From NCBI GenBank assembly GCA_052273625.1, contig DAVZHW010000011.1:1-57692 (forward strand): a stretch of 57,692 nucleotides of DNA. Direction: 5' to 3'. Positions within the stretch are counted from its first letter, which is position 1, and the number at the start of each line of letters is the position of its first letter. A program made the translations under genes and the position numbers. The DNA is from Fimenecus sp052273625 (GTDB taxonomy: Bacteria; Bacillota; Clostridia; Oscillospirales; Acutalibacteraceae). Below the pieces are notes generated by a model. It was not told where the DNA came from. It made no database searches and was given only the letters and a program-made list of their open reading frames with translations. Below, one piece after another: positions 7,323-15,239 of the stretch.

Positions 7323-7448
7323 GTATACTATCTTATTACACTATACGCTTGTTCCTGTCCGCATTTCATATCAAATTCAATTCGTGCTTTTGCCCCATCT
7401 CAGAGGGGGCTGTCATTTTTTTGAAAACAAAAAATGACTGAGGGAGTT
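7323..7448. repeat. Composite repeat with a 24-base block shared with the right end
   Basis: Bases 7323-7346 are an exact inverted copy of 57651-57674. After the shared flank ending AATTCGTGC (about 7367-7387) comes a degenerate relative of the element at 90-291. It keeps the central hairpin (7412-7421 paired with 7429-7438) and the right part GACTGAGGGAG but has lost the ends. From 7449 to 7700 I see no gene; GC-rich fragments are present but nothing I can name. Confidence 0.65.
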
Positions 7449-7702
7449 ATTTCAAACTTGATATGATTTTCTTTACTTTCTGCGTTTCGCTTCGCTCAAC
7501 AGCTATTGCCCTCTTGCAGTATCCCGGTTTTGTTTATGCGGCTTGGAGCTCCGCACAAAATCGACCGCTGCGCCAACAGATGCTCCCTTTATCCGCCACA
7601 GGCGGCGGTCGCATATGTTGCCCGGAGAGGGAGCGAAAATTCTAATACCATTTCATATAATTTATCATAGGTCGCAACCTGCTTGCTCACATCACAATTA
7701 AA

Positions 7703-7731
7703 TTGTAAATTTCACAAAATTATGCTACAAT
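7703..7731 (+). promoter_or_regulatory. Promoter of deoC-deoB
   Basis: TTGTAA, 17 bases, TACAAT, about 53 bases before the deoC start. No clear operator palindrome is seen beside it. Confidence 0.6.
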
Positions 7732-7784
7732 GAATATATAAAATCTGAAAAGGCAAGGGCTTTTTCTTTATATAGGAGAATACT

Positions 7785-8444
7785 ATGAATATCAAGGATA
7801 TACTTTCAAAATGCGACCACACACTTTTGTCACAGACGGCAACGCTTGACGAAATTAAAGAAACCTGCACTGATGCGATTAAATACGGTACTGCATCGGT
7901 TTGCATACCTGCTTGTTATGTCAAAGAAGCAAAGGAGTTTGTCGGCGACAAAACGGCAGTTTGCACGGTAATCGGATTCCCGAACGGATATTCCACGACG
8001 GCGGCAAAATGCTTTGAAGCGAGTGATGCGGTCGAAAACGGCGCTGATGAAATTGATATGGTAATAAATATCGGCTGGCTTAAAGATAAAAAATATGACG
8101 ATATATTAGCGGAAATAAACGAGGTCAAAAAAGCATGTAACGGAAAGCTGTTAAAGGTTATTATCGAAACCTGCCTTTTGACCGACGACGAAAAAATCAA
8201 GATGTGTCAGATCGTTTCGAAATCCGATGCCGATTACATTAAGACCTCAACGGGCTTTTCGACCTCGGGTGCTACAAAACACGATATTGAGCTTTTCAAG
8301 GATAATGTTACGGGCGATACAAAAATTAAGGCGGCAGGCGGAATATCTTCCGTTGCGGATGCGGAAGAATTTATAAAGCTCGGTGCCTCGAGGCTCGGAA
8401 CAAGCCGAATTGTTAAAGCGGTCAAGCAGGGAAATCTTTTATAA
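7785..8444 (+). CDS. deoC: Deoxyribose-phosphate aldolase
   Basis: A 219-residue cytoplasmic aldolase that splits 2-deoxyribose 5-phosphate into glyceraldehyde 3-phosphate and acetaldehyde. The Schiff-base lysine is K153 in YIKTSTGFS, and the second active-site lysine is K182 in IKAAGGI; both are intact. The N-terminal CDHTLL is typical of the bacterial DeoC group, and length matches the family. The start has a good AGGAGA ribosome site. deoB follows after 12 bases, so the two form a nucleoside-degradation unit: deoB converts deoxyribose 1-phosphate to the 5-phosphate that DeoC cleaves. The acetaldehyde formed is a substrate for the AdhE encoded at 48624. Confidence 0.97.
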   Translation: MNIKDILSKCDHTLLSQTATLDEIKETCTDAIKYGTASVCIPACYVKEAKEFVGDKTAVCTVIGFPNGYSTTAAKCFEASDAVENGADEIDMVINIGWLKDKKYDDILAEINEVKKACNGKLLKVIIETCLLTDDEKIKMCQIVSKSDADYIKTSTGFSTSGATKHDIELFKDNVTGDTKIKAAGGISSVADAEEFIKLGASRLGTSRIVKAVKQGNLL

Positions 8445-8456
8445 GGAAATGATTTT

Positions 8457-9623
8457 ATGTCAAAAAGAGTGTTTTTAATTGTGCTTGATTCCTGCGGCGT
8501 GGGTATGCTTCCCGACGCTTCGGAATTTGGCGATTACGATTGCAACACGTTAAAAAGAATATCGGCGTCGCCCGAGTTTTCGGCTGAAAATATGCTGAAA
8601 ATGGGTATCGGTAATATCGCAGGCTGCGATTATCTCGAACAGACCGAAGCACCGTTGGCGGCGGTCGGAAAATGTGCCGAGTTATCCCGTGGAAAGGACA
8701 CTACAACGGGACATTGGGAAATCGCGGGCGTTATATCAAAAAAGCCTATGCCGACCTATCCCGATGGCTTTCCGAAAGATATTATCGATGAGTTTTCCGA
8801 AAAAACGGGCAGGGGAGTTCTCTGCAATAAGCCGTATTCGGGAACGCAGGTTGTCAAGGATTACGGCGACGAGCACATAAAAACGGGCAAGCTAATTGTC
8901 TATACTTCGGCAGACAGCGTGTTTCAAATTGCGGCGGACGAAGAAGTTGTACCTCTTGAAGCGCTCTATGAATACTGCAAAATCGCACGCAAAATTTTAT
9001 GCGGTAAAAACGCTGTGGGCAGGGTAATTGCAAGACCGTTTGTAAAAAAAGACGGCGAGTTTATAAGAACGGCAAACCGACACGATTTTTCACTTGAGCC
9101 GCCGAAGTCTACATTGTTGGATATGCTTTCAGGCAATGGTAAAACGGTTTATGCGATAGGTAAAATATATGATATTTTTGCTTCCCGCGGCATAACTGAT
9201 TACGTGTTCACACATTCCAATAAAGAGGGAATGGAAAGGACTTTGGAAGCTGTTTCAATGGATTTTGAGGGGCTTTGCTTTACAAATCTTGTTGATTTCG
9301 ATATGCTTTACGGTCACAGGCAGGATATTGACGGCTATGCCCGTGCTTTCTCGGAGTTTGATAAATGGCTTCCGTCTTTTACGGAGAAAATGCGAGATGA
9401 CGACATTCTTATCATTACGGCAGACCACGGCTGCGACCCCGGCGACAACAGCACAGATCATACAAGGGAGTATATTCCGCTTGTGGTTTACGGTAAAAAA
9501 ATCAAGCCTGAAAATCTCGGTATTCGAAAGACCTATGCCGATATTTCTGCAAGCATCGCCGAGTATTTCGGAATTGATTACAGCGGCGCAGGGGAGAGCT
9601 TTCTCTCAAAACGTTACAGTTAA
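8457..9623 (+). CDS. deoB: Phosphopentomutase
   Basis: A 388-residue enzyme of the alkaline-phosphatase superfamily that interconverts ribose or deoxyribose 1-phosphate and 5-phosphate, using two metal ions. It opens with KRVFLIVLDSCGVGMLPDA, whose aspartate is a metal ligand. GKDTTTGHWEIAG near residue 80 carries the phosphorylated threonine, and the C-terminal metal site is ITADHGCDPG with the following HTREY. Length is normal for DeoB. Co-transcribed with deoC. The usual further partners (cdd, a nucleoside phosphorylase) do not follow directly: cdd appears 1.4 kb later after an insertion-like stretch. Confidence 0.97.
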   Translation: MSKRVFLIVLDSCGVGMLPDASEFGDYDCNTLKRISASPEFSAENMLKMGIGNIAGCDYLEQTEAPLAAVGKCAELSRGKDTTTGHWEIAGVISKKPMPTYPDGFPKDIIDEFSEKTGRGVLCNKPYSGTQVVKDYGDEHIKTGKLIVYTSADSVFQIAADEEVVPLEALYEYCKIARKILCGKNAVGRVIARPFVKKDGEFIRTANRHDFSLEPPKSTLLDMLSGNGKTVYAIGKIYDIFASRGITDYVFTHSNKEGMERTLEAVSMDFEGLCFTNLVDFDMLYGHRQDIDGYARAFSEFDKWLPSFTEKMRDDDILIITADHGCDPGDNSTDHTREYIPLVVYGKKIKPENLGIRKTYADISASIAEYFGIDYSGAGESFLSKRYS

Positions 9624-9715
9624 TGTAAATGATATCTGTTTTGTGTAAATATAAAAAATATTGAAAACTTTTTATTTTATTGACTGGATACAGTCTTTTA
9701 TGATATTATAAAAAT

Positions 9716-9820
9716 AGACAGATGGCTTGCAATAATTTACAACAAACCATTATGTTAAAAGAGTGGATAAATTTATAATGTGCAAGTTACTCTGTGCGGA
9801 GTGATTTGCACATTTTTTCT
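9716..9820 (+). ncRNA. Candidate small RNA or long deoB terminator
   Basis: A possible promoter (TTGACT 9680-9685, 18 bases, TATTAT 9704-9709) precedes about 60 bases without an obvious reading frame. These end in a continuous 15-bp stem (9778-9792 with 9799-9813, two G-U pairs, 6-base loop) and the run TTTTTTCTTT. The end is a convincing intrinsic terminator 155 bases after deoB. Whether an independent RNA of about 100 bases starts at 9716 is inference. Confidence 0.35.
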
Positions 9821-9942
9821 TTGGGGGTTATGGATAATGAAGTTGAATTTTCTTTGCTTTAGTGAGATTTGATTGTATGCTATTAAGATAGGCAAAATTA
9901 AATCAAAAATAAGTAGGTGTTTAATTTTCTACATACTGAGCG

Positions 9943-10170
9943 CATAAAACGGTTACCATAAACAGAGCCTACACAAGCACTTGGAACAATGACGGTGCAT
10001 TACAATCGGTTGTTGTCCATGAAATGGGACATGTTTTTGGGTTAGCTGATTATGGAAACAACAGAACAATTATGAATGGTTATACTTTTGGTGCAAATAG
10101 CCGTTATGGAGCATATGGATTAACCGTTCCGCAAACTGATGATGTTAATGGCGTTAATGCAAAGTATTAA
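9943..10170 (+). pseudogene. Metzincin-type zinc protease remnant (C-terminal part)
   Basis: An open frame from just after a stop codon at 9940 to TAA at 10168-10170 encodes about 75 residues with the complete zinc-binding motif HEMGHVFGLADY (first histidine at 10018). Downstream is the stretch TIMNGYTFG with a methionine resembling the Met-turn. This is the C-terminal half of a matrixin-like peptidase. No start codon with a ribosome site precedes it, and the propeptide and first half of the catalytic domain are missing: stop codons fill the same frame upstream. I therefore call it a 5'-truncated relic. It is followed 32 bases later by the gene at 10203, which may have been its partner. Confidence 0.75.
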
Positions 10171-10202
10171 AACTTGCTCATATTATAAATGAGGTGAGCT
10201 AT

Positions 10203-10823
10203 ATGAAAAAATTACAGATAGCTACTATTGCTGTTTTTACAATTGTGATTGTTTTTATTTCAACTCTCGGCTTGAGAAAAGCTTCAGATACAGAGGATTA
10301 TAGCAAATATAAAAAAGTATATCTCAATGCAAGCTGGGCATACAATTATGAAGATGTTTCAGAGCTTACAGAAAACTGCGATTTGGCGGCGTATATATCA
10401 GTTACAGGGTGGGAATCCAATCATAAGTATAAAGATTATGGGGTTGACCTGACTGTTTTCACGGCTGAAATACAGGATTCTTTGTTTGGAAAAAAGGAGG
10501 GAACGGTTCGTATAGTAATGACAGGTAAAATTGACGAGAAAGAAAAGATAATATATGAAATTGCCGATGACCCTCTAATGAAACCCGGAGATAAATTCTT
10601 TGTGTTTGCGAAAGCTAATGAAGATGGTACATACACAATTCTAAGTGGACCGCAAGGAAGGTTTGCAATTGTTAATGATGCGGTTTATTCTTTGAATGTG
10701 TGTGACAATCAAGTGAAAATGCATAATTCAGGCTCTAACATTAACATTAACAATCAATCTAAAGAAGATTTTTATTCTCAAATTAACGCTGCTATAGTTG
10801 AGCGGCAGCATATAACTTCTTGA
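10203..10823 (+). CDS. Membrane-anchored hypothetical protein linked to protease relic
   Basis: A 206-residue protein of no family I can name. The N-terminus MKKLQIATIAVFTIVIVFIS is a signal peptide or anchor; the rest would be outside the cell. It is mixed alpha/beta, with a conserved-looking GPQGRFAIVNDAVYSL block near residue 150 and an asparagine-rich tail (SGSNININNQSK). I start it at the ATG at 10203, preceded by GAGGTG at a good distance; the GTG at 10194 is part of that site. It follows a broken zinc-protease gene by 32 bases, so it may once have been co-expressed with a secreted peptidase (inference). AT content is a little higher than in the surrounding salvage genes. Confidence 0.7.
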   Translation: MKKLQIATIAVFTIVIVFISTLGLRKASDTEDYSKYKKVYLNASWAYNYEDVSELTENCDLAAYISVTGWESNHKYKDYGVDLTVFTAEIQDSLFGKKEGTVRIVMTGKIDEKEKIIYEIADDPLMKPGDKFFVFAKANEDGTYTILSGPQGRFAIVNDAVYSLNVCDNQVKMHNSGSNININNQSKEDFYSQINAAIVERQHITS

Positions 10824-11004
10824 TAGCAGAAAACCGATACTTTCACTTGCATAAATAACAAAAACTTTGTAAAATAAAATAAGTCAAAAACAAAATTATA
10901 ATTGATAACCAACAATTCAGACTATTGAGGCGGCTATCGTTTTGATGGTCGCCGATTTAATGCATGTTGGTAAAAGTATAAACAATTAAGAAATGAGGTA
11001 TCTT

Positions 11005-11400
11005 ATGACTAAACAAGAGCTTTGCACTTTGGCAATTGAAAGTATGAACAATGCCTATTCGCCTTATTCGGGTTATAAGGTCGGTGCGGCGTTGCTTTGC
11101 GATAACGGTAAGGTTTTCACGGGCTGTAATGTGGAAAATTCGTCCTACGGTGCTACCGTTTGCGCCGAAAGGACTGCGATTTTTAAGGCGGTAAGTGACG
11201 GAGAACGTGATTTTTCAATGCTTGCCGTAGCAGGCGGTAAGGAAAACGAATTGAGTGATAAGTTTTTGCCGTGCGGAATTTGCCGTCAGGTTATGGCTGA
11301 ATTTTGCAAGCCCGAGTTTACAATTTTGGTTGTAACGGGTCAAAGAACATACAAGGAATTTACTCTTTCGGAGCTTTTACCGAATGCTTTTTCACTGTAA
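11005..11400 (+). CDS. cdd: Cytidine deaminase
   Basis: A 131-residue enzyme that deaminates cytidine and deoxycytidine to (deoxy)uridine. The zinc site is fully visible: CAERTAIF (catalytic glutamate with the first cysteine) and PCGICRQVMAEF with two more cysteines; substrate residues GCNVENSSYGATVC precede it. This is the small tetrameric type found in Bacillus. I choose the ATG at 11005, which has GAGGT six bases upstream, rather than the ATG at 10993 that overlaps this site. It belongs functionally with deoC-deoB. A possible hairpin lies in the leader at 10928-10953. From 11401 to 11627 the sequence is AT-rich with no gene I can support. Confidence 0.96.
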   Translation: MTKQELCTLAIESMNNAYSPYSGYKVGAALLCDNGKVFTGCNVENSSYGATVCAERTAIFKAVSDGERDFSMLAVAGGKENELSDKFLPCGICRQVMAEFCKPEFTILVVTGQRTYKEFTLSELLPNAFSL

Positions 11401-11627
11401 GTGTCTTAATTGAGACAAAATTAAAAGCTCACAAAAAATATTTTAACGGTCAAATGAACATTATTTTCAACAAATTTATAAAAGTATACGCTTAAAAACA
11501 ACAAATGAACTTAAAATAAGCTTTCGATTTAATGCTGTGAACTCATTTTGAGAATATTTGAACTTTTTAGCCTTTGGAAATAACAATGCACTTCAAAAAC
11601 GTTGATAATTGAACGCTTTTATAAATT

Positions 11628-11681
11628 TTGACAAGTAAAATTTTTAGTAATACAATACAGATACACAATCGATTTGTGTAT
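11628..11681 (+). promoter_or_regulatory. Promoter and palindromic site before the NfeD-like gene
   Basis: TTGACA (11628-11633), 17 bases, TACAAT (11651-11656). Immediately downstream lies the palindrome ATACACAA-TCGAT-TTGTGTAT (11661-11681), overlapping the expected transcription start. It could be an operator or a 5' hairpin; the regulator is unknown. Confidence 0.6.
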
Positions 11682-11701
11682 TGCACAAAGGAGGAATGGT
11701 A

Positions 11702-12154
11702 TTGTACGAGATAATAATAGAAAACACTACGGCATTTTGGCTGATACTTCTCGCCGCATTCACGATAATTGAAGCGGCAACCGTGCAGCTTGTGTCTGTT
11801 TGGTTTGCGGTAGGTGCCTTAGGCGCACTCGTGTCGTCGTTTGCACATACGGATTTCAAGGTGCAGGTAATAGTTTTTATTGCCCTGTCGATATTGAGCC
11901 TCGTTGCCACAAGGCCGCTTGTTAAAAAGTTTACCAAAACCAAGCTTCAGTCAACGAACGCAGACAGGTGTCTTAATGAAACTGCCGTGGTTGTTGAACA
12001 AATCGACAACCTGAATGCAAAGGGTCAGGTAAAGGTCAACGGGAATATTTGGTCGGCAAGAAGCATAGATGATAAAATAATTCCCGAAAACACGCTCGTC
12101 AAAGTTTTGAAAATCGAGGGCGTGAAAGTTATAGTTGAGGAAATAAAGGAGTAA
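11702..12154 (+). CDS. NfeD-like membrane protein
   Basis: A 150-residue protein of the short NfeD family. It has an N-terminal membrane region of two to three helices (residues about 8-75), then a C-terminal OB-fold-like beta domain (from about residue 95, with GQVKVNGNIWSARS). Such proteins pair with SPFH/stomatin proteins in membrane microdomains, and the partner gene follows 7 bases downstream. The ribosome site AAAGGAGG ends at 11694, only one base before the ATG at 11696, so the TTG at 11702 with 7-base spacing is the better start. No serine-protease domain is present, unlike long NfeD. Confidence 0.88.
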   Translation: MYEIIIENTTAFWLILLAAFTIIEAATVQLVSVWFAVGALGALVSSFAHTDFKVQVIVFIALSILSLVATRPLVKKFTKTKLQSTNADRCLNETAVVVEQIDNLNAKGQVKVNGNIWSARSIDDKIIPENTLVKVLKIEGVKVIVEEIKE

Positions 12155-12161
12155 ATGAATT

Positions 12162-13091
12162 ATGGGCTATGTATTTTTAGGTATCTTAGTTGTTGTTCTT
12201 GCGATTGTTGCGGCAAATATTAAGATTGTTCCGCAATCAAAAGCATACGTAATCGAACGCTTGGGTGCGTACAGCACAACCTGGCAGACAGGCTTTCATG
12301 TAAAAGTTCCGTTTTTTGAGAGAGTTGCAAAAATTGTTTCTCTTAAAGAACAGGTTGTTGACTTTGCACCGCAGCCCGTTATCACAAAGGATAACGTAAC
12401 AATGCAGATTGATACGGTAGTATTCTTCCAGATAACCGACCCGAAGCTTTATACCTACGGTGTTGAAAGACCGATTTCGGCTATCGAAAATCTTACCGCT
12501 ACAACGCTTCGTAATATTATCGGCGAGCTTGAGCTTGACGCAACTCTTACCTCCCGTGATACAATCAACGCTAAAATCAGAGTAATTCTTGACGAGGCAA
12601 CAGACCCGTGGGGCATTAAGGTAAACCGTGTTGAGCTTAAAAACATCATTCCTCCCCGTGAAATTCAGGACGCAATGGAGAAGCAGATGAAGGCAGAGCG
12701 TCATCGCCGTGAGGCAATCCTTACCGCAGAGGGCGAAAAGGCAAGTAAAATACTTGTTGCCGAAGGTCATAAGGAGTCGCAAATTCTTGACGCAGAGGCT
12801 CAAAAGCAGGCGGCTATTCTTCGTGCCGAGGCTGTAAAAGAAGCTAAAATCCGTGAGGCAGAAGGCGAGGCGGAGGCTATCCTTGCCGTACAAAGAGCAA
12901 ACGCAAAGGCAATCGAGCTTATAAATCAGGCTAACCCCAATCAAGCAGTGCTCACTCTCAAGAGCCTTGAGGCATTCGCAAAGGCTGCCGACGGTCAGGC
13001 TACAAAGATTATCATTCCGTCGGAAATTCAAGGCATCGCAGGGCTTGCAACAAGCCTCAAGGAGCTTGTAACAGACGAAAACAAAGAATAA
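12162..13091 (+). CDS. SPFH/band 7 (stomatin-like) protein
   Basis: A 309-residue protein. One N-terminal membrane helix (residues 3-20) is followed by the band 7 domain (SKAYVIERLGAYSTTWQTG onward, residues about 25-190, including the conserved IENLTATTLRNIIGELELD). A long alanine/glutamate-rich coiled coil follows (residues about 185-260, repeated AEGEK/AEAQK/AEAVK pattern). This is the QmcA/stomatin type, which assembles into membrane scaffolds. It is translationally close to the NfeD-like gene, the usual operon for this pair. A terminator closes the unit. The specific process in this organism is not revealed by the sequence. Confidence 0.93.
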   Translation: MGYVFLGILVVVLAIVAANIKIVPQSKAYVIERLGAYSTTWQTGFHVKVPFFERVAKIVSLKEQVVDFAPQPVITKDNVTMQIDTVVFFQITDPKLYTYGVERPISAIENLTATTLRNIIGELELDATLTSRDTINAKIRVILDEATDPWGIKVNRVELKNIIPPREIQDAMEKQMKAERHRREAILTAEGEKASKILVAEGHKESQILDAEAQKQAAILRAEAVKEAKIREAEGEAEAILAVQRANAKAIELINQANPNQAVLTLKSLEAFAKAADGQATKIIIPSEIQGIAGLATSLKELVTDENKE

Positions 13092-13123
13092 GTATCAAAT
13101 CGCTTTAACATTCAAAAAACAAA

Positions 13124-13164
13124 ACGGCGTGTATCGAGTAATCGATATGCGCCGTAATTTTTTG
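13124..13164 (+). terminator. Intrinsic terminator
   Basis: Stem ACGGCG-GTATCGA with TCGATAT-CGCCGT (13124-13155, small mismatches) and loop GTAA, followed by AATTTTTTG. Confidence 0.88.
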
Positions 13165-13174
13165 TCTGATGCTT

Positions 13175-13381
13175 TTATATATTTTTCTGAAAGATGTAAA
13201 TATCAGTTAAGCTAAAGTCCATTTCCTTGTGTAGCTTCATACCATCAAGTATTACTTCTTTAATTATTGTTCGGTTAAGCTCTGCAAATCGCTGCATAAA
13301 TTCCATATCGTGAAGATTATCCTGCATAGCGTCGCCCTGTAAAAAGGCAAGCTCATAAGGAATTGGTTTTATTATGCGTTG
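13175..13381 (-). pseudogene. Remnant reading frame, family not recognised
   Basis: About 65 residues are open on the reverse strand between a stop at 13382-13384 and the TAA at 13175-13177. The translation looks protein-like (starts near IKPIPYELAFLQGDAMQDNL; later ILDGMKLHKEMDFSLTDIYI). The 5' part overlaps the last bases of the MFS-LuxR gene in another frame, and no start codon with a ribosome site is visible. The simplest reading is the tail of a gene cut off when the MFS-LuxR module arrived. Confidence 0.35.
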
Positions 13382-14811
13382 TTATAAAGAGTAATAAGCC
13401 CGATTCGGGATTTTGCACCTGTTTTTTCATATATAGCGGAGACATATCTCTCCAAGGTTCGTCTGGACACATACAAACCGTCGGCTATCGTCTGCAATCC
13501 GTCTTCGGTATTGACAAGCAGTCCGAAAACCTCGGTTTCTCTCTGTGTCAGCGAAAACTGCTCTGCCAGCCTTTGCAGTTTTTCACTGTTGCTTAGTTCG
13601 GTGCTGTCCGCTTCGGCAAGCCTGTCGAAAAACGCTTTTCTTTTGTTGGTATAGAAAAGTGCGACAATGCTGGTGGCAACGAATAAAATCAGCTCTATGG
13701 TGATCATGACAATATTGTTTTTGGAATGCAAAAGTGCAAGGGAGCCTCCCGAGATTACAGCGGCAACAAGATTATTGACGGTTCTGCCAAACCCTGACCA
13801 CAACTCGGGGGTGTCCGTATATCGGGCGATCTCCATAAAGGAAGAGGTGAAGAAAACAGCAAAGAAGCCGGCGGACAGATAGAATATGACCAGACCCACC
13901 GTGAACGGTCCGGCAAACTGAATAATGACAAGGCAGGTCGTAGACAGAAGCATTACGCAGTACATGATCACACTCATATATTTTCTGCCTGCAATATCAA
14001 ACAAAAAACCTGCCATAAGACCGCTGAGTGCGAGAAGTATTCTCGGCCACTGACCAATATTTACCGTTCCGTTTGCGTGGTATACGGTGACCGCATTGTC
14101 CATGGTGCCGAAAATACAGGTCATAAGTGCGACAAAAAGGACGAGGAGCAAAATGATTTTCAGGCTGTCCTTTCCGCTTTCGTCGTTTTCCTCTTCGGTT
14201 TTGCTTTTGGAGAAGGCGGGGACAACGCTGTTTTTCTCTGCTTTTATCAGCATAAATGCCAGCAATAGTATAAATGCAGAAAGTATACCGGCTTCTATGT
14301 AATCTATATGAACCAAATTGTTGTTTGCGATTTGAAGCAAGATTCCAAGCATATAGGAAACGCCTGTCAATCGCGCAATATAGGTGTTGTCCTCTAACAG
14401 AGATAGTGTTTTGTAGAATACGGCGCTTCCAAACGCGCCGAGAATCAGAAACAGCAAGAGTCCCATGCCGAGTGTAAGTGCATAAGAGGCATGGCGGCAT
14501 ATCATAAAAAGACAAATAACCGACAAAATCGCTGCACACATTGCAAGTGCGGTTTGCCATTTTCCTTTACAAAATCGAGAGAAAACAGGATACAGAACGA
14601 AACCGATGACGCTGATACCAAGCGCATAGTTTTGGGCATTTACCGATTGATTCCCCGAAACCGTGCGGGAGATCATATTGACAAACAGAAATTCCGCGCC
14701 CAGAAACACAAAGGTAAATAAGCTCATCAACACGATCGCCTTTGTGTAGGGGATTCGATTTTCCTCATTAAAGGCATCGCTTTGCCTGATTTTTTTCAAA
14801 ACACTGTTCAT
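13372..14811 (-). CDS. MFS-like membrane sensor fused to LuxR-type HTH
   Basis: A 479-residue fusion. Residues about 20-405 contain around twelve hydrophobic helices in the major-facilitator pattern, with a charged central loop (KAEKNS...EEENDESGKD) as in transporters. Residues about 415-475 are a LuxR/GerE helix-turn-helix (FSLTQRETEVFGLLVNTEDG, then IADGLYVSRRTLERYVSAIY). Such membrane-embedded regulators are known from gut Actinobacteria and Clostridia, where they are thought to sense small molecules directly and control neighbouring genes. It lies 12 bases downstream of a small Cro/C1 gene, with AGAGGT before its start. Base composition looks somewhat more GC-rich than its neighbours, and it is flanked by a gene remnant, hinting at acquisition (inference). 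No obvious target enzyme is adjacent. Confidence 0.85.
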   Translation of the reverse strand: MNSVLKKIRQSDAFNEENRIPYTKAIVLMSLFTFVFLGAEFLFVNMISRTVSGNQSVNAQNYALGISVIGFVLYPVFSRFCKGKWQTALAMCAAILSVICLFMICRHASYALTLGMGLLLFLILGAFGSAVFYKTLSLLEDNTYIARLTGVSYMLGILLQIANNNLVHIDYIEAGILSAFILLLAFMLIKAEKNSVVPAFSKSKTEEENDESGKDSLKIILLLVLFVALMTCIFGTMDNAVTVYHANGTVNIGQWPRILLALSGLMAGFLFDIAGRKYMSVIMYCVMLLSTTCLVIIQFAGPFTVGLVIFYLSAGFFAVFFTSSFMEIARYTDTPELWSGFGRTVNNLVAAVISGGSLALLHSKNNIVMITIELILFVATSIVALFYTNKRKAFFDRLAEADSTELSNSEKLQRLAEQFSLTQRETEVFGLLVNTEDGLQTIADGLYVSRRTLERYVSAIYEKTGAKSRIGLITLYNNA

Positions 14812-14823
14812 AATTCAAACCTC

Positions 14824-15033
14824 TTACTCACTGTCGGACACGAATTCCAACATGTCATTCGGCGTACAGTTAAGGGCTTTGCAGATCTTTCCCACGGTTT
14901 CAACCGTGATGTTTTCATTCCGTGTCATTTTGGAAATGACATAGTTGCTGATGCCCGCAGCCTTTTCCGGTTCCTTCTTTTTCATATCCCTGTCAATCAG
15001 CAATTTCCAGAGCTTTTTATAGCTAATATTCAT
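14824..15033 (-). CDS. Small Cro/C1-type HTH regulator
   Basis: A 69-residue protein made almost entirely of one helix-turn-helix (KKEPEKAAGISNYVISKMTR, then NITVETVGKICKALNCTPND). This family of compact repressors often autoregulates. It is first in a two-gene unit with the MFS-LuxR regulator. A reverse-strand promoter and a palindrome lie 45-100 bases upstream. The role is inferred only from family and context. Confidence 0.85.
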   Translation of the reverse strand: MNISYKKLWKLLIDRDMKKKEPEKAAGISNYVISKMTRNENITVETVGKICKALNCTPNDMLEFVSDSE

Positions 15034-15076
15034 ACCGTCAGCCTCGATTCAAACAGAATTTACTCGGAAAACAGGA

Positions 15077-15130
15077 ACAGCCGGTCTTGGCTGTCAAAAA
15101 TATAATAGCATATTTCTGTGAAAAACACAA
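15077..15130 (-). promoter_or_regulatory. Promoter with operator-like palindrome for the HTH/MFS-LuxR pair
   Basis: Reverse strand TTGTGT (15125-15130), 17 bases, TATTAT (15102-15107). Starting eight bases downstream is ACAGCC-GGTCTT-GGCTGT (15077-15094), a 6-bp-arm palindrome at the expected early transcribed region. Confidence 0.55.
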
Positions 15131-15191
15131 CTATTCCATAAGACCAAAGTACTAAAAAGCCTTGTGCCGCAAGCATTTTTACAAAAAGAAA

Positions 15192-15236
15192 AAGGTTGAT
15201 AGTTTCAGATACTCTCATATCAAAACTATCAACCTT
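15192..15236 (-). terminator. Terminator of tRNA-Pro
   Basis: Perfect 14-bp arms (AAGGTTGATAGTTT and its complement) around a 17-base loop, then TTTTTCTTTTT on the reverse strand; it begins four bases after the tRNA CCA. Confidence 0.9.
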
Positions 15237-15239
15237 ATT

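Noticed and set aside
10928..10953. Riboswitch or terminator before cdd
   Set aside because: A GGCG-type hairpin exists, but without a T tract or any aptamer consensus I recognise.
12237..13031. Reverse-strand frame of 264 codons across the SPFH gene
   Set aside because: Complement of a convincing coding region; cysteine- and leucine-rich translation typical of antisense frames.
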